Assembly: GCA_964627535.1 (NCBI GenBank)
Contig: CAZVJW010000055.1
Location: 1 to 22,150 of the forward strand
Source of the DNA: UBA1447 sp964627535
GTDB taxonomy: Bacteria; Bacillota; Clostridia; Oscillospirales; Acutalibacteraceae
DNA: 22,150 nucleotides
Reading direction: 5' to 3'
A model generated the notes under the pieces. That model did no database searches, was not told the origin of the DNA, and worked only from the letters and a program-made list of their open reading frames with translations. Made by a program: the position numbers and the translations under genes. Numbering within the stretch: the stretch's first letter is position 1; each line of letters starts with the position of its first letter. This document shows, one piece after another, positions 6,874 through 15,618 of the stretch.

Positions 6874-9525
6874 TTATTCAGGTGTTTGCGGCGCATCTTC
6901 AATCTTTTTCTCACTGCTGTCCTCAATCTCCGTTAACCCTTTGCTTTTCCATTTATTCACAATGTTTTCCAGCTTTTCAATCACCATAAATGCCGCGGGC
7001 AGGAAAATCGGGAATAAGATAAACGCGAGCAGGAACAAGCCGATAATTACCAATGTTGCAAGTTCAACAAGCATGGGTACATTCGCGGGATAGAGTGCTG
7101 CGAATGTGCCGGAGAGAATAATAGCCGCCGAAATAATAACACCGCCGACGCCGGCCGAGGCTTTTACCAGTGCGGTTTTTGTTTCAAGCTTCCGGTTCTC
7201 ATCCAGCCTCATCAGAAGGAATATGCTGTAATCCACCCCCAAAGCGATAATCATAATGGAAGAGAAAAACGGCACGATCCAGGATAAATCACCCATATGC
7301 ATTATGTTTTTGAAGAAAAGGGCGGTAATTGTCCGTGCCGAGTAATTGGCTATCAGGAGTGCGGCTATGATGCTGAGGGATTTGAAAAATGATTTGGAGA
7401 GGAACATCAGCACAATACCGATACCAATGAGCATAATCATTATAGAACGATTCAGGTCGCCCATCGAAATGGTCTGCAAATCCCTGTTCATGGAGGATAC
7501 TCCGTCAATACCATAAGTCGCATTGCTGATTGCGCTGCCGTTCAGACTGTTTTTCAGGTTAACTTCAATATTATCAACGGTTTTCATAGCCTCTGGTGAA
7601 TAGGGGTCGATTGAAAGCAGTAGGATGATTTTTGTCATTTTTTGGTCACCGGACATAAAGTTGTCAATTGATTGCTTAAAATCACCGGTCATAATCTGGT
7701 CGGCTGGGATGTAAAATACTTTGCCGTTATTGGAAGCGGGCAAACTCCCGAGGTACGCGTTGGCCGTGTCAATCCCGGCGGAAATTTGTTTAAGGCCGTC
7801 AACAGCCTGGTTAAGCCCGGTTTCCAGTTGTTTCACACTGCTGCTGATATCATCCAATTTACCCTTCATATTCTGCTTTACAATATCCAGAATTGATTTT
7901 GAGATTTCGTCGGTAATTACTGCCAATTGTTCGTCAATCACTGTGATGCCGGTTTTTACGCCGATAATTTCATTGATGTTTATCAACGACCCGATGTCTG
8001 ATATGTTGAGAGAACCGGCTATCTTTTCGTTAGCCCCGTACAGTCCGTCGATCAGCTGTGTGATACCGTCTTTGGCCTGGCCAAGGCCGGTTACAACAGT
8101 ACCGATTTGATCTTTTAAATACAGCTGATCGATTTTTTCACCCTTCGGTTGGGTAACACTGAAAACGCCGGCAACACCATCCACCTTACGGAGGTTGTCG
8201 GTTATTTTGTCAATACTTGCAAGCGAGGCATCATTATTCATGGCTGCATCATTTTTAATATATATTGTTACAGGGGAGACAACCCCTTCGCCGAATTTGG
8301 TTGAAATAATGTCAATAGCCTTCATTGATTCGTAGCCCGGGCCAATATCATTAAGCATGTCATAGTTCAGTGAGCTGTTCTGGAAAAACAGAACGGGGGA
8401 GGCGAGCGCAAGTATAATGATCACCGAAATAAAAGGATGCGATACGGCAGCTTTTGTAAGTGTACCCCAAATTTTGCTGTCTTTGTGCTGCAGTTTTTTA
8501 TTTGCCGGCCAAAACATTTTTTTGCCAAGCAGATACATAAAACTTCTCAGTATTGTATAAAGCGCAATGATAAGAATAGCGACACCGATTGCAACTGCGG
8601 AGCCTGCTTTAAAGATGGAGAACTTTGCAAACCATAATACGCCAAAACCTATGAATACGGTTACAGAAGAGAATAAAACGGTTTTTCCGGCACTTTTATA
8701 TGTGTTTCTGATTGAAACGTCGACAGGGTTTTTTGAAAGCTCCTCTTTAAATCGTGTCAGCAGCAGAAGCCCGTAATCGGTACCGATACCAAACAGAACC
8801 AAAATTAAAAATGACTGTGTCGCGACCGAAAACGGAAAATTAAATCTGTCAACCAATTGTGTGACAATACCCATAGAGGTAAGGTATGTTAACAGTATTG
8901 TTGCGAGTGAAATCAATGGCGTTACCGGCGAGCGGAATACAAGCAGCAGGATTGTGAAAATGATAATCCCCGTAAATATTTCTGTTTTATTTACGGCATC
9001 CATGTCGGTTTTAACGTTTGCGTCCAAAATATAGTCTGTTCCCGTTAGGTAATGGGTGACGGGAGTGCCGGCAAGCTCGCAGTTTAACAAAATTGAGATT
9101 TCATCGAGCGACCGCCCCTGCTTATCTATATTAACGGATACCAGCACGGTGCTTTTGTCTTTTGAAACCAGCTGGCCGGCTAAATCCGGGGTGTTAAAAT
9201 GAGTGGAAAGCTGTTTAATGCCAAGCGTTTCCGAGTCGTTCTCGAGTTTGTTAACAACTGCGTGGATGGTCAGCATCTGTTCGTCCGACAATTCGTTTGC
9301 ATCGTTAAATACAATTACAACACTCGTAACAGAGCTGTCCGCACCGTAATTGTTATATTCTTTAATATAATTTTTTGCAATTTTTAAAGAATAAGTGTCC
9401 GGAATTTTAGGCTGGCCTTTTTCAAGCAACAGGTTGCCGACATCCGGCATAAGTTTAAAAAGTGTAATGCTGATAGTAATCCATACCGCAAGGATTATGA
9501 GGGCTGATATTTTCTTCTTTTTCAT
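6874..9525 (-). CDS. MMPL/RND-family membrane transporter
   Basis: 883-aa inner-membrane protein of the MMPL/YdfJ branch of the RND superfamily. It is likely a proton-driven exporter of lipids, lipopeptides or hydrophobic drugs. It shows the expected duplicated layout: TM1 (about 6-26), a large external domain (about 30-180), TM2-6, a second external domain (about 390-690) and TM8-12. The conserved intramembrane motifs GTDYG (about 246-250) and GVDYS (about 763-767) carry the Asp-Tyr pair of the family. The second external domain contains repeated G-L/I-containing heptads (AKDGITQLIDGLYG, LETGLNQAVDGLKQI) like those of YhgE/Pip-type proteins. The ATG at 9525 is preceded by GCAGGT. It stands alone, divergent from the symporter at 10180, with its own promoters and terminator and no adjacent regulator gene. 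Confidence 0.93.
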   Translation of the reverse strand: MKKKKISALIILAVWITISITLFKLMPDVGNLLLEKGQPKIPDTYSLKIAKNYIKEYNNYGADSSVTSVVIVFNDANELSDEQMLTIHAVVNKLENDSETLGIKQLSTHFNTPDLAGQLVSKDKSTVLVSVNIDKQGRSLDEISILLNCELAGTPVTHYLTGTDYILDANVKTDMDAVNKTEIFTGIIIFTILLLVFRSPVTPLISLATILLTYLTSMGIVTQLVDRFNFPFSVATQSFLILVLFGIGTDYGLLLLTRFKEELSKNPVDVSIRNTYKSAGKTVLFSSVTVFIGFGVLWFAKFSIFKAGSAVAIGVAILIIALYTILRSFMYLLGKKMFWPANKKLQHKDSKIWGTLTKAAVSHPFISVIIILALASPVLFFQNSSLNYDMLNDIGPGYESMKAIDIISTKFGEGVVSPVTIYIKNDAAMNNDASLASIDKITDNLRKVDGVAGVFSVTQPKGEKIDQLYLKDQIGTVVTGLGQAKDGITQLIDGLYGANEKIAGSLNISDIGSLININEIIGVKTGITVIDEQLAVITDEISKSILDIVKQNMKGKLDDISSSVKQLETGLNQAVDGLKQISAGIDTANAYLGSLPASNNGKVFYIPADQIMTGDFKQSIDNFMSGDQKMTKIILLLSIDPYSPEAMKTVDNIEVNLKNSLNGSAISNATYGIDGVSSMNRDLQTISMGDLNRSIMIMLIGIGIVLMFLSKSFFKSLSIIAALLIANYSARTITALFFKNIMHMGDLSWIVPFFSSIMIIALGVDYSIFLLMRLDENRKLETKTALVKASAGVGGVIISAAIILSGTFAALYPANVPMLVELATLVIIGLFLLAFILFPIFLPAAFMVIEKLENIVNKWKSKGLTEIEDSSEKKIEDAPQTPE

Positions 9526-9548
9526 GATGATTACCTGCTTTCAATCAA

Positions 9549-9576
9549 ATTATATACGTCTTGCCAATAATGTCAA
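9549..9576 (-). promoter_or_regulatory. Sigma-A promoter P1 for the MMPL gene
   Basis: Read on the minus strand: a perfect TTGACA (9576-9571), a 16-nt spacer, and a perfect TATAAT (9554-9549). Transcription should begin near 9541, giving a leader of only about 16 nt before the ATG at 9525. Confidence 0.75.
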
Positions 9577-9658
9577 ACGGTAAAACAAAATTTAATGATA
9601 TGTTAATTTTTAGGCTGTTCTATTTTGATAATAACTCCTTCGGAACTACTATGTCTGA

Positions 9659-9668
9659 CAGTGCACTG
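9659..9668. promoter_or_regulatory. Palindrome CAGTGCACTG, possible operator
   Basis: A perfect 10-bp palindrome lying just downstream of the predicted start (about 9674) of minus promoter P2. That position would suit a repressor site controlling the MMPL exporter. The palindrome is seen directly; the operator role is inferred and no regulator gene is adjacent. Confidence 0.35.
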
Positions 9669-9680
9669 CCTAATGAGGTA

Positions 9681-9709
9681 ATAATAGCACACATGCTACG
9701 GTCTGTCAA
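9681..9709 (-). promoter_or_regulatory. Second minus-strand promoter P2
   Basis: Read on the minus strand: TTGACA (9709-9704), a 17-nt spacer ending in TGC (extended -10 signature), and TATTAT (9686-9681). It would give a longer MMPL leader of about 150 nt, through P1. Confidence 0.6.
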
Positions 9710-9908
9710 AACAATTTTTTAAAAAAGTTCACTTTTTTCTAAAAAATTTGCCGCTGCATGGGATTTTTTGTTATCGGCAGCCTAATAAACGTTAATTCTT
9801 TACCCTCTCAGGATGTAAATCACCGGTTGTATCGCTTGTGTATTTAATGGTTAATACTTAATTCGCGATTAAAAAACCTTCTTAAAAATCAAGCAAAAGC
9901 TTTGATTT

Positions 9909-9940
9909 ATACTATTCTCCATTTTAATGCAGAATAGTAT
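9909..9940. promoter_or_regulatory. 10-bp inverted repeat, operator or hairpin
   Basis: ATACTATTCT (9909-9918) and AGAATAGTAT (9931-9940) are perfect inverted repeats with a 12-nt spacer, about 130 nt upstream of the symporter promoter. The two half-sites are spaced two helical turns apart centre to centre (22 bp), as for a dimeric regulator. There is no T run, so it is probably not a terminator. Confidence 0.4.
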
Positions 9941-10068
9941 TATGCGGTTTATTTAGTTGGGCTTTTTAAGTAATTGGTATAAGCAAAGGCCGGCTGTTAT
10001 GTACAGCAGTATTTAATAAAAACAATATCAAAAATAAAAAATAAAAAACAAAAACATGAATAAAACCC

Positions 10069-10096
10069 TTGACAAGTATCTGTGATATATTGTAAT
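10069..10096 (+). promoter_or_regulatory. Sigma-A promoter for the symporter operon
   Basis: TTGACA (10069-10074), a 16-nt spacer, and TGTAAT (10091-10096, one mismatch to consensus). The predicted start near 10103 leaves a leader of about 75 nt, and a GGAATGGAG ribosome site precedes the ATG at 10180. Confidence 0.65.
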
Positions 10097-10179
10097 ATTT
10101 TTACATTGTGGTATTTAGTGCAAAAAAGTATTAAAGTTATAATACGAAAAAGCACTGAAACAAAGAAAGGGAATGGAGT

Positions 10180-11739
10180 ATGGAAAATCTAACTGTCTGG
10201 ATTACTATCGGCATCTACATCGCAATTATCATCGCTGTCGGCATTGTCTCGGGTAAAGGCAAAAAGACTGTTGCAGATTTAACCGTCGGCGGCAGAAACG
10301 CAGGCGCGTGGCTTTCGGCACTGTCATACGGAACCGCTTATTTCTCTGCTGTTATGTTTGTAGGATATGCGGGAGGAACAGGTTTTAAATTCGGCATGTG
10401 GGGCATATTAGCCGGTATCGGCAACGGCATTTTCGGCGCCTGGCTCGCCTGGATTGTGCTCGCACGCAAAACAAGAGAGATAACGCAGCGTCTTAAAATA
10501 AAGACAATGCCGCAGTATCTTGAAAAACGTTACCAAAGCAGCGCGATGCGGATATTTTCCTGCCTTGTCATCTTTGTATTTCTGATTCCGTATTCGGCTT
10601 CGGTTTATAAAGGTATTGCTTCCGTCGCAGATGTGATGCTTGGAATACCGGACACCGTTTGTCTGATCATCATTGCGGCTATCGCAATGCTTATTCTCGT
10701 TTTTGGCGGTTATGTCGTGCAGGCGAGAGCTGATTTTATTCAGGGTATTATGATGATCATCGGTATGATTGCATTGCTTTTCTTCATTATCCGTTCGGAT
10801 CAGGTTGGCGGATTTGCGGGTATCGCCGAATATGCCAAAACAGATTTAGGATTGCCAAAGCTTGACAGCACAAAATGGACAGCGCTGATTTCACTTGTAC
10901 TGATGACAAGCTTCGGGACCTGGGGATTACCGCATATGATTCAAAAGTACTTCGGAATTCGTGACGATAAGCAGGCGAAAAGGGGTATTGTTATATCAAC
11001 CGTGTTTTGTTTGCTCATTGCAGGCGGCGGATATTTCATCGGTTCACTGTGCTATAAATTTTTCACACCGGCTCAAATCGGTGCGTTCCCGGCTCCGTCG
11101 ACGGATTATATTGTTCCCAACATCCTCAAAGCTGCGGCTTTGCCGAATATACTCGTCGGCCTTACACTTGTTATGCTTATCGCGGCATCGGTTACAACAC
11201 TTTGCTCCATCTCTCTTACTGCCAGCTCCGTTATGGCGCTCGATTTCATTAAAAAAACATTTAAAAACAATCTGAGTGACAAGAAATCAGCAAATTTGAC
11301 GAAGATTGTCGGTGTTCTTTTCATCGTCTGCTCCTATTTTGTGGCAAATACCAAAACACCCATACTCGATATGATGAGCTACTCATGGGGTATTATTTCC
11401 GGTTCCTTCCTCGCGCCTTACGCTATCGCCCTTTTCTGGAAAGGGCTGAACAAAACCGGTGCCTGGGCGGGAATACTTGTCGGTTTCTTCGTAGCGATGC
11501 CTCCCGCAGCATGCAAAATGGCGCTCGTGCTTAAAATCGCGGCATCTACCGCGCCTGAAATGCTCAAATTGAACGGTCCCAATGTCTATGAGGACATCGC
11601 CTCCAAAGGCCCGATGTATGCTGTTATCGCTATGGTTGCCTCAATCATTGCCTGTGTGGTTGTCAGCCTCATAGCAAATGCCGCAGGTAAAAAGCAAGAT
11701 AATGAATTTTTCTACAACGGTGTTGTGGAAGCGGAATAA
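10180..11739 (+). CDS. Sodium:solute symporter (SSS family)
   Basis: 519-aa polytopic protein of the SSS/PutP-like family, coupling Na+ entry to uptake of an organic solute. It has about 13 hydrophobic segments. The N-terminus carries the family pattern of TM1 followed by GGRNAGAWLSALSYGTAYFS, a region that lines the Na+/substrate site. The diagnostic KTMPQYLEKRYQSSAMRIFS lies around residues 108-127. Length is normal for the family (about 480-550). Substrate cannot be assigned from sequence. It precedes iorA, iorB, paaK and an ACT protein on the same strand, so an aryl acid, arylpyruvate, aromatic amino acid or another carboxylate is a reasonable guess. It has its own promoter at 10069-10096, and a structured 157-nt gap separates it from iorA, leaving open whether it is co-transcribed. 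Confidence 0.88.
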   Translation: MENLTVWITIGIYIAIIIAVGIVSGKGKKTVADLTVGGRNAGAWLSALSYGTAYFSAVMFVGYAGGTGFKFGMWGILAGIGNGIFGAWLAWIVLARKTREITQRLKIKTMPQYLEKRYQSSAMRIFSCLVIFVFLIPYSASVYKGIASVADVMLGIPDTVCLIIIAAIAMLILVFGGYVVQARADFIQGIMMIIGMIALLFFIIRSDQVGGFAGIAEYAKTDLGLPKLDSTKWTALISLVLMTSFGTWGLPHMIQKYFGIRDDKQAKRGIVISTVFCLLIAGGGYFIGSLCYKFFTPAQIGAFPAPSTDYIVPNILKAAALPNILVGLTLVMLIAASVTTLCSISLTASSVMALDFIKKTFKNNLSDKKSANLTKIVGVLFIVCSYFVANTKTPILDMMSYSWGIISGSFLAPYAIALFWKGLNKTGAWAGILVGFFVAMPPAACKMALVLKIAASTAPEMLKLNGPNVYEDIASKGPMYAVIAMVASIIACVVVSLIANAAGKKQDNEFFYNGVVEAE

Positions 11740-11759
11740 AAGTGATATAATAACGCTTG

Positions 11760-11846
11760 CCGGACAAATACCGATTGACGGGGTATTGTCCGGGAAGGCC
11801 GATTAACGGCCCCAACCCTTAAAATTCAAAGATTTTTGGGTTGGGG
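11760..11846 (+). promoter_or_regulatory. Three consecutive hairpins between symporter and iorA
   Basis: Hairpin 1: CCGGACAAATACC (11760-11772) pairs with GGTATTGTCCGG (11782-11793), 12 bp with one bulged A. Hairpin 2: GGCCG-ATTAA-CGGCC (11797-11811). Hairpin 3: CCCCAACCC (11810-11818) pairs with GGGTTGGGG (11838-11846). Hairpins 2 and 3 share two bases, so they cannot both form completely. Hairpin 3 is followed by CAAAAAATA rather than a T run, so it is not a standard terminator. It may be a processing site, attenuator or mRNA stabiliser. Confidence 0.55.
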
Positions 11847-11864
11847 CAAAAAATATACTACAAT
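11836..11864 (+). promoter_or_regulatory. Weak candidate promoter for iorA
   Basis: TTGGGT (11836-11841), a 17-nt spacer, and TACAAT (11859-11864). The -10 is good, but the -35 matches only at TTG and overlaps the right arm of hairpin 3. Confidence 0.3.
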
Positions 11865-11896
11865 TAAACCGGTTTGGTTCTGATTTTGGAGGAAAT

Positions 11897-13618
11897 ATGA
11901 AAGAATTGCTGTTGGGGAATGAGGCTGTTGCACGGGGGCTTTTCGAGGCGGGCTGCCGTGTTGTTTCAAGTTATCCGGGTACGCCGAGCACGGAAGTCAC
12001 GGAATCGGCGGCGGAATATAAAGAAATTTATTGCGAATGGGCGCCGAACGAAAAAGTTGCAATGGAGGCTGCAGGGGGTGCCTCGATTTCCGGCGCAAGA
12101 GCATTTTGCGGCATGAAGCATGTCGGGCTGAATGTAGCGGCTGATCCGCTTTTCACCCTTTCTTATACAGGTGTTAACGCCGGGTTGGTGATTGTTGTCG
12201 CGGACGACCCGGGGATGCATTCTTCCCAAAACGAGCAGGATTCGCGCCATTATGCAATTGCCTCAAAAACAATGATGCTGGAACCGGCCGATTCCGAAGA
12301 GTGCCTGCAATACACCAAGCTCGCGTTTGAGCTTTCGGAAAAGTTCGATACGCCCGTAATAATCAGGCTGACAACAAGAATCGCCCATTCGCGCAGTATC
12401 GTCACAACCGGTGAAAGAGCGGATAACGGCCTTAAGGAATATAAGAAAGATCCTATGAAATATGTTATGATGCCGGCCATGGCAAGAATAAGGCACGAAC
12501 TTGTTGAAAAAAGAGTCTTGGCTCAAACCGCATGGGCGGAAACGGTCGATATAAACAGCATTGAATACAACGATAAAAAAATCGGGATAATAACTTCCGG
12601 CGTATGCTATCAGTACGCGAAGGAAGCGCTTGGAGATAAAGCGTCCTTTCTTAAATTGGGTTGTATTTATCCGCTGCCTGTGGCACTTATCAGAACATTT
12701 GCCGCTCAATGCGATAAAGTCTATGTTGTTGAAGAGTTGGATGATTATATAGAAAGCCACTGCAAAAAGCATGGCATCAAAGTTACCGGAAAGGATGCTT
12801 TCACGCTGCTGGGCGAATATTCGCAAAGCCTCGTTTCAAAAGTAGTATTAAATGAAGAAAAACCGGCTCTCTCTGCGGATGTAGCAACTCCGGGCCGGCC
12901 TCCGGTGCTCTGCCCCGGCTGCCCGCACAGGGCTCTATTCTATTCCCTGAAAAAACTTAAAGTATTCGTCAGCGGCGATATCGGGTGTTATACCCTCGGC
13001 GCTCTCCAGCCTCTCGGTATGATGGATACCTGCATTTGCATGGGTGCTTCCGTGTCTGCTTTGCACGGCAGGAATAAGGCTGACCCTGCAAACGCCAAAA
13101 AATCCGTTGCCGTATTAGGCGATTCCACATTTATTCACTCCGGTATCACAGGGCTTATTGATATTGCTTACAATAGAAGCGACTCGGTTGTGATTATTCT
13201 CGATAACAGCATAACAGGCATGACAGGCCACCAGCAAAACCCGACAACCGGTAAAACAATTAAAGGGGATCCCGCTTCCACGGTGAACCTTGAAATGCTC
13301 GCCAAAGCAGTCGGTATTGAGAGGATAGCTGTTGTTGACCCGAATAATTTGGAAGCGACGGAAAAAGCGATTAAGGCTGAGCTTGAAGCCGACGGACCTT
13401 CACTTGTCATTTCACGCCGTCCCTGCGCACTGCTGAAATATGTCAAACATAACGCTCCGCTTCAAGTAGACAGGGAAAAATGCATAACCTGCAAAATGTG
13501 TATGCGAATCGGATGCCCTGCTATCAGCATGAAGGAAGGGAAATCCTCTATCGATAAAACCCAGTGTGTCGGTTGCGGTGTTTGCACTCAACTGTGCAAA
13601 TTCGGAGCAATTTCTTAA
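11897..13618 (+). CDS. iorA: Indolepyruvate ferredoxin oxidoreductase, alpha subunit
   Basis: Large TPP- and iron-sulfur-containing subunit of IOR. It interconverts aryl-2-oxoacids (indolepyruvate, phenylpyruvate, hydroxyphenylpyruvate) plus CoA with arylacetyl-CoA and CO2, using ferredoxin. The 573 aa contain the N-terminal oxidoreductase domain (LLGNEAVARG, SSYPGTPSTEVTE). A TPP domain follows, with CPGCPHRA (339-346), GDIGCYTLGA, and the GDS (408-410) to DNS (436-438) pair. The C-terminus has two [4Fe-4S] clusters: Cys529, 532, 535, 540 and Cys557, 560, 563, 567. Size and order match IorA closely. The ATG follows GGAGG at 11888-11892. iorB starts 56 nt after the stop. No ferredoxin gene is nearby. 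Confidence 0.95.
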   Translation: MKELLLGNEAVARGLFEAGCRVVSSYPGTPSTEVTESAAEYKEIYCEWAPNEKVAMEAAGGASISGARAFCGMKHVGLNVAADPLFTLSYTGVNAGLVIVVADDPGMHSSQNEQDSRHYAIASKTMMLEPADSEECLQYTKLAFELSEKFDTPVIIRLTTRIAHSRSIVTTGERADNGLKEYKKDPMKYVMMPAMARIRHELVEKRVLAQTAWAETVDINSIEYNDKKIGIITSGVCYQYAKEALGDKASFLKLGCIYPLPVALIRTFAAQCDKVYVVEELDDYIESHCKKHGIKVTGKDAFTLLGEYSQSLVSKVVLNEEKPALSADVATPGRPPVLCPGCPHRALFYSLKKLKVFVSGDIGCYTLGALQPLGMMDTCICMGASVSALHGRNKADPANAKKSVAVLGDSTFIHSGITGLIDIAYNRSDSVVIILDNSITGMTGHQQNPTTGKTIKGDPASTVNLEMLAKAVGIERIAVVDPNNLEATEKAIKAELEADGPSLVISRRPCALLKYVKHNAPLQVDREKCITCKMCMRIGCPAISMKEGKSSIDKTQCVGCGVCTQLCKFGAIS

Positions 13619-13674
13619 TTCTCCGCATTTCATGTTATATAAATTCACTTGTTAATCTGAAAGGGTTGTTACTA

Positions 13675-14253
13675 TTGTCAATTAGAAGTATTATGATTGT
13701 CGGCGTTGGCGGCCAGGGAACTCTTCTTGCGAGCCGTTTGCTTGGCAGCGCGCTGATCAGCCAAGGCTGCGATGTTAAAGTATCCGAAGTGCACGGCATG
13801 AGCCAGCGCGGCGGTGCAGTTGTCACTTATGTGAAATACGGAGAAAATGTTGCCTCACCTATCATCGAAAAAGGAGAGGCGGATTTAATTTTAGCTTTTG
13901 AACTCCTTGAGGCGGCGAGATGGTTCGACTTTATTAAGCCCGAGGGAAAGATCATTGTCAATACACAGCAGATAGATCCCATGCCTGTTGTTATCGGCAG
14001 TGCCGCTTATCCCGAGGGCGTACTCGAGGCTCTTAGAGCAGCGGGGGCGAGCGTTACCGAAATTGATGCGCTGTCTTTGGCTCGGCAGGCAGGTTCTGTC
14101 AAAGCGGTCAATGTTGTTTTAATCGGCGCTATGGCAAGCCATATGGACATTCCTGTTGAGACCTGGCAAGCAGCAATTAAAGAAACTGTTCCCCCGAAAT
14201 TCCTTGAGATGAATCTTAAGGCGTTTGAGTTAGGATTTAATAATAATCTATAA
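13675..14253 (+). CDS. iorB: Indolepyruvate ferredoxin oxidoreductase, beta subunit
   Basis: 192-aa gamma/beta-type subunit of IOR, pairing with IorA in the cytoplasm. It begins with the typical IMIVGVGGQGTLLASRLLG nucleotide-fold motif, then EVHGMSQRGGAVVTYVKYG, the classic signature of the POR gamma domain. The frame is open for another 37 codons upstream, but the TTG at 13675 is chosen because GAAAGGG (13659-13665) lies nine bases before it and the resulting length matches the family (about 190-200). A TTG at 13666 is too close to the ribosome site, and the ATG at 13693 would trim the first strand. paaK follows 19 nt after the stop. Confidence 0.93.
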   Translation: MSIRSIMIVGVGGQGTLLASRLLGSALISQGCDVKVSEVHGMSQRGGAVVTYVKYGENVASPIIEKGEADLILAFELLEAARWFDFIKPEGKIIVNTQQIDPMPVVIGSAAYPEGVLEALRAAGASVTEIDALSLARQAGSVKAVNVVLIGAMASHMDIPVETWQAAIKETVPPKFLEMNLKAFELGFNNNL

Positions 14254-14272
14254 ATAAGGAGAACTGTTTAAA

Positions 14273-15574
14273 ATGAGTAATTATTATAATAAAGAAATAG
14301 AAACCGCCTCGCGAGAGTATCTTGACGCGATTCAAAGTGCCAGGCTGATCAAAATGGTTTATAACTGCTATGAAAATGTACCTTTTTATAAGCAGAAATT
14401 TGATGAAATAGGGCTGCTTCCGCAGGATATAAAAACGATAGCGGATATCGTTAAACTGCCGTTTACCATCAAGCAGGATTTGCGCGACAACTACCCGTTC
14501 GGCTTATTCGCGGTTCCGAAAGAAAAGCTTGTCCGCATTCACGCTTCTTCGGGGACAACCGGAAAGCAAACGGTCGTCGGTTACACCGCCGGAGATGTCG
14601 ACCGCTGGTCCGAAGGTTCGGCAAGGGCAATCGTTGCCGCGGGCGGCACAAAATCCGACTACATTCATGTTTCATACGGTTACGGCCTTTTCACCGGCGG
14701 GCTCGGGCTGCACTACGGTGCGGAAAAAATCGGCGCAACCGTTATCCCGGTATCGTCCGGCAATACCAACCGCCAGGTGCAGATATTGCAGGATTTCGGC
14801 TCAAACATCATTTGCTGCACACCTTCTTATGCCATGTTTATCGGCGAGACCATCAAGGAAATGGGTATCGATCCCGAATCCCTTCCGCTGCGCGCGGGTA
14901 TTTTCGGCGCGGAACCATGGAGCGAAAATATGCGCAAAGAAATTGAAAAATCTCTTGCTATCAAGGCATATGATATTTACGGTCTTTCGGAAATAGCCGG
15001 GCCGGGGGTCTCCTACGAATGCAGCGAACAAAGCGGCATGCATGTCTGTGAAGACTTCTTCTACCCGGAGGTCATTGACCCCGACACATTGGAACCCTTG
15101 CCGGACGGAACCTTCGGTGAACTGGTCTTCACTTGTATCGGCAAAGAAGCACTTCCTCTGGTTCGTTACCGCACCCGGGATATTTCGGCGCTGACACATG
15201 AAAAATGCTCTTGCGGCAGAACACTTGTCAAAATGCAGAAACCGAGAGGCCGTACGGACGATATGCTGATTATTCGCGGCGTAAATGTGTTCCCGTCTCA
15301 GGTGGAGCATGTGATCCTTTCGCTTGGCATGGAGCCGAATTATCAGATAGTGGTCGACCGGCTCAACAATCTTGATGTCATGACCGTTAAAATCGAAATG
15401 TCGGAATCCCTGTTCTCCGACTCTGTGCGTCAAATTGAGGAAACAGAACACAGAATTACCTCTGCCCTGCAAAACACATTAGGCGTTTCCACCACTGTTC
15501 ACCTTGTTGAACCCCGTTCATTGCCTCGTTCGGAAGGCAAGGCTGTCAGAGTGATTGATAACAGAAAGATTTAA
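14273..15574 (+). CDS. paaK: Phenylacetate-CoA ligase family enzyme
   Basis: 433-aa AMP-forming arylacetate-CoA ligase, making arylacetyl-CoA from an aryl acid, ATP and CoA. Motifs include the phosphate loop SSGTTGK (92-98), adenine-side DIYGLSEIAGPG, RTRD in the hinge approach, TDDMLIIRGVNVFPSQVE, and the C-terminal catalytic-type lysine in SEGKAVRV (Lys423). A CSCGRT segment is also typical of the PaaK branch. Length is normal (430-440). The start ATG has AAGGAGA at 14256-14262. It lies 19 nt after iorB and 44 nt before the ACT gene, so these genes form one operon. Exact acyl substrate (phenylacetate, indoleacetate, hydroxyphenylacetate) cannot be told from sequence. Confidence 0.93.
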   Translation: MSNYYNKEIETASREYLDAIQSARLIKMVYNCYENVPFYKQKFDEIGLLPQDIKTIADIVKLPFTIKQDLRDNYPFGLFAVPKEKLVRIHASSGTTGKQTVVGYTAGDVDRWSEGSARAIVAAGGTKSDYIHVSYGYGLFTGGLGLHYGAEKIGATVIPVSSGNTNRQVQILQDFGSNIICCTPSYAMFIGETIKEMGIDPESLPLRAGIFGAEPWSENMRKEIEKSLAIKAYDIYGLSEIAGPGVSYECSEQSGMHVCEDFFYPEVIDPDTLEPLPDGTFGELVFTCIGKEALPLVRYRTRDISALTHEKCSCGRTLVKMQKPRGRTDDMLIIRGVNVFPSQVEHVILSLGMEPNYQIVVDRLNNLDVMTVKIEMSESLFSDSVRQIEETEHRITSALQNTLGVSTTVHLVEPRSLPRSEGKAVRVIDNRKI

Positions 15575-15618
15575 CCGTATAATGCGGCGTTGTATATTGA
15601 AATTAAGGAGGAATTGTT

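Larger units (their letters stand above)
9577..10068. other. AT-rich divergent intergenic region, no gene seen
   Basis: Nearly 500 nt between the two divergent promoters, with dense stops in all frames and no credible ORF. Structures seen are promoter P2 (9681-9709), a 10-bp palindrome CAGTGCACTG (9659-9668), a bulged hairpin around AAATCAAGC/GCTTTGATTT (about 9886-9908), and a 10-bp inverted repeat (9909-9940). A purine-rich stretch of A runs lies at about 10018-10055. Its length for two promoters suggests regulation, or decay of a lost gene. Confidence 0.5.

Noticed and set aside
9622..9696. 24-codon minus-strand ORF starting ATGTGTGCT
   Set aside because: Its start lies inside promoter P2, it has no proper ribosome site and no recognisable similarity.
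11838..11856. Hairpin 3 as an ordinary terminator of the symporter gene
   Set aside because: The stem is strong but is followed by an A run, not T, on the plus strand.
13564..13674. Longer start for iorB overlapping iorA
   Set aside because: The extension is not like IorB, and a good ribosome site precedes the TTG at 13675.
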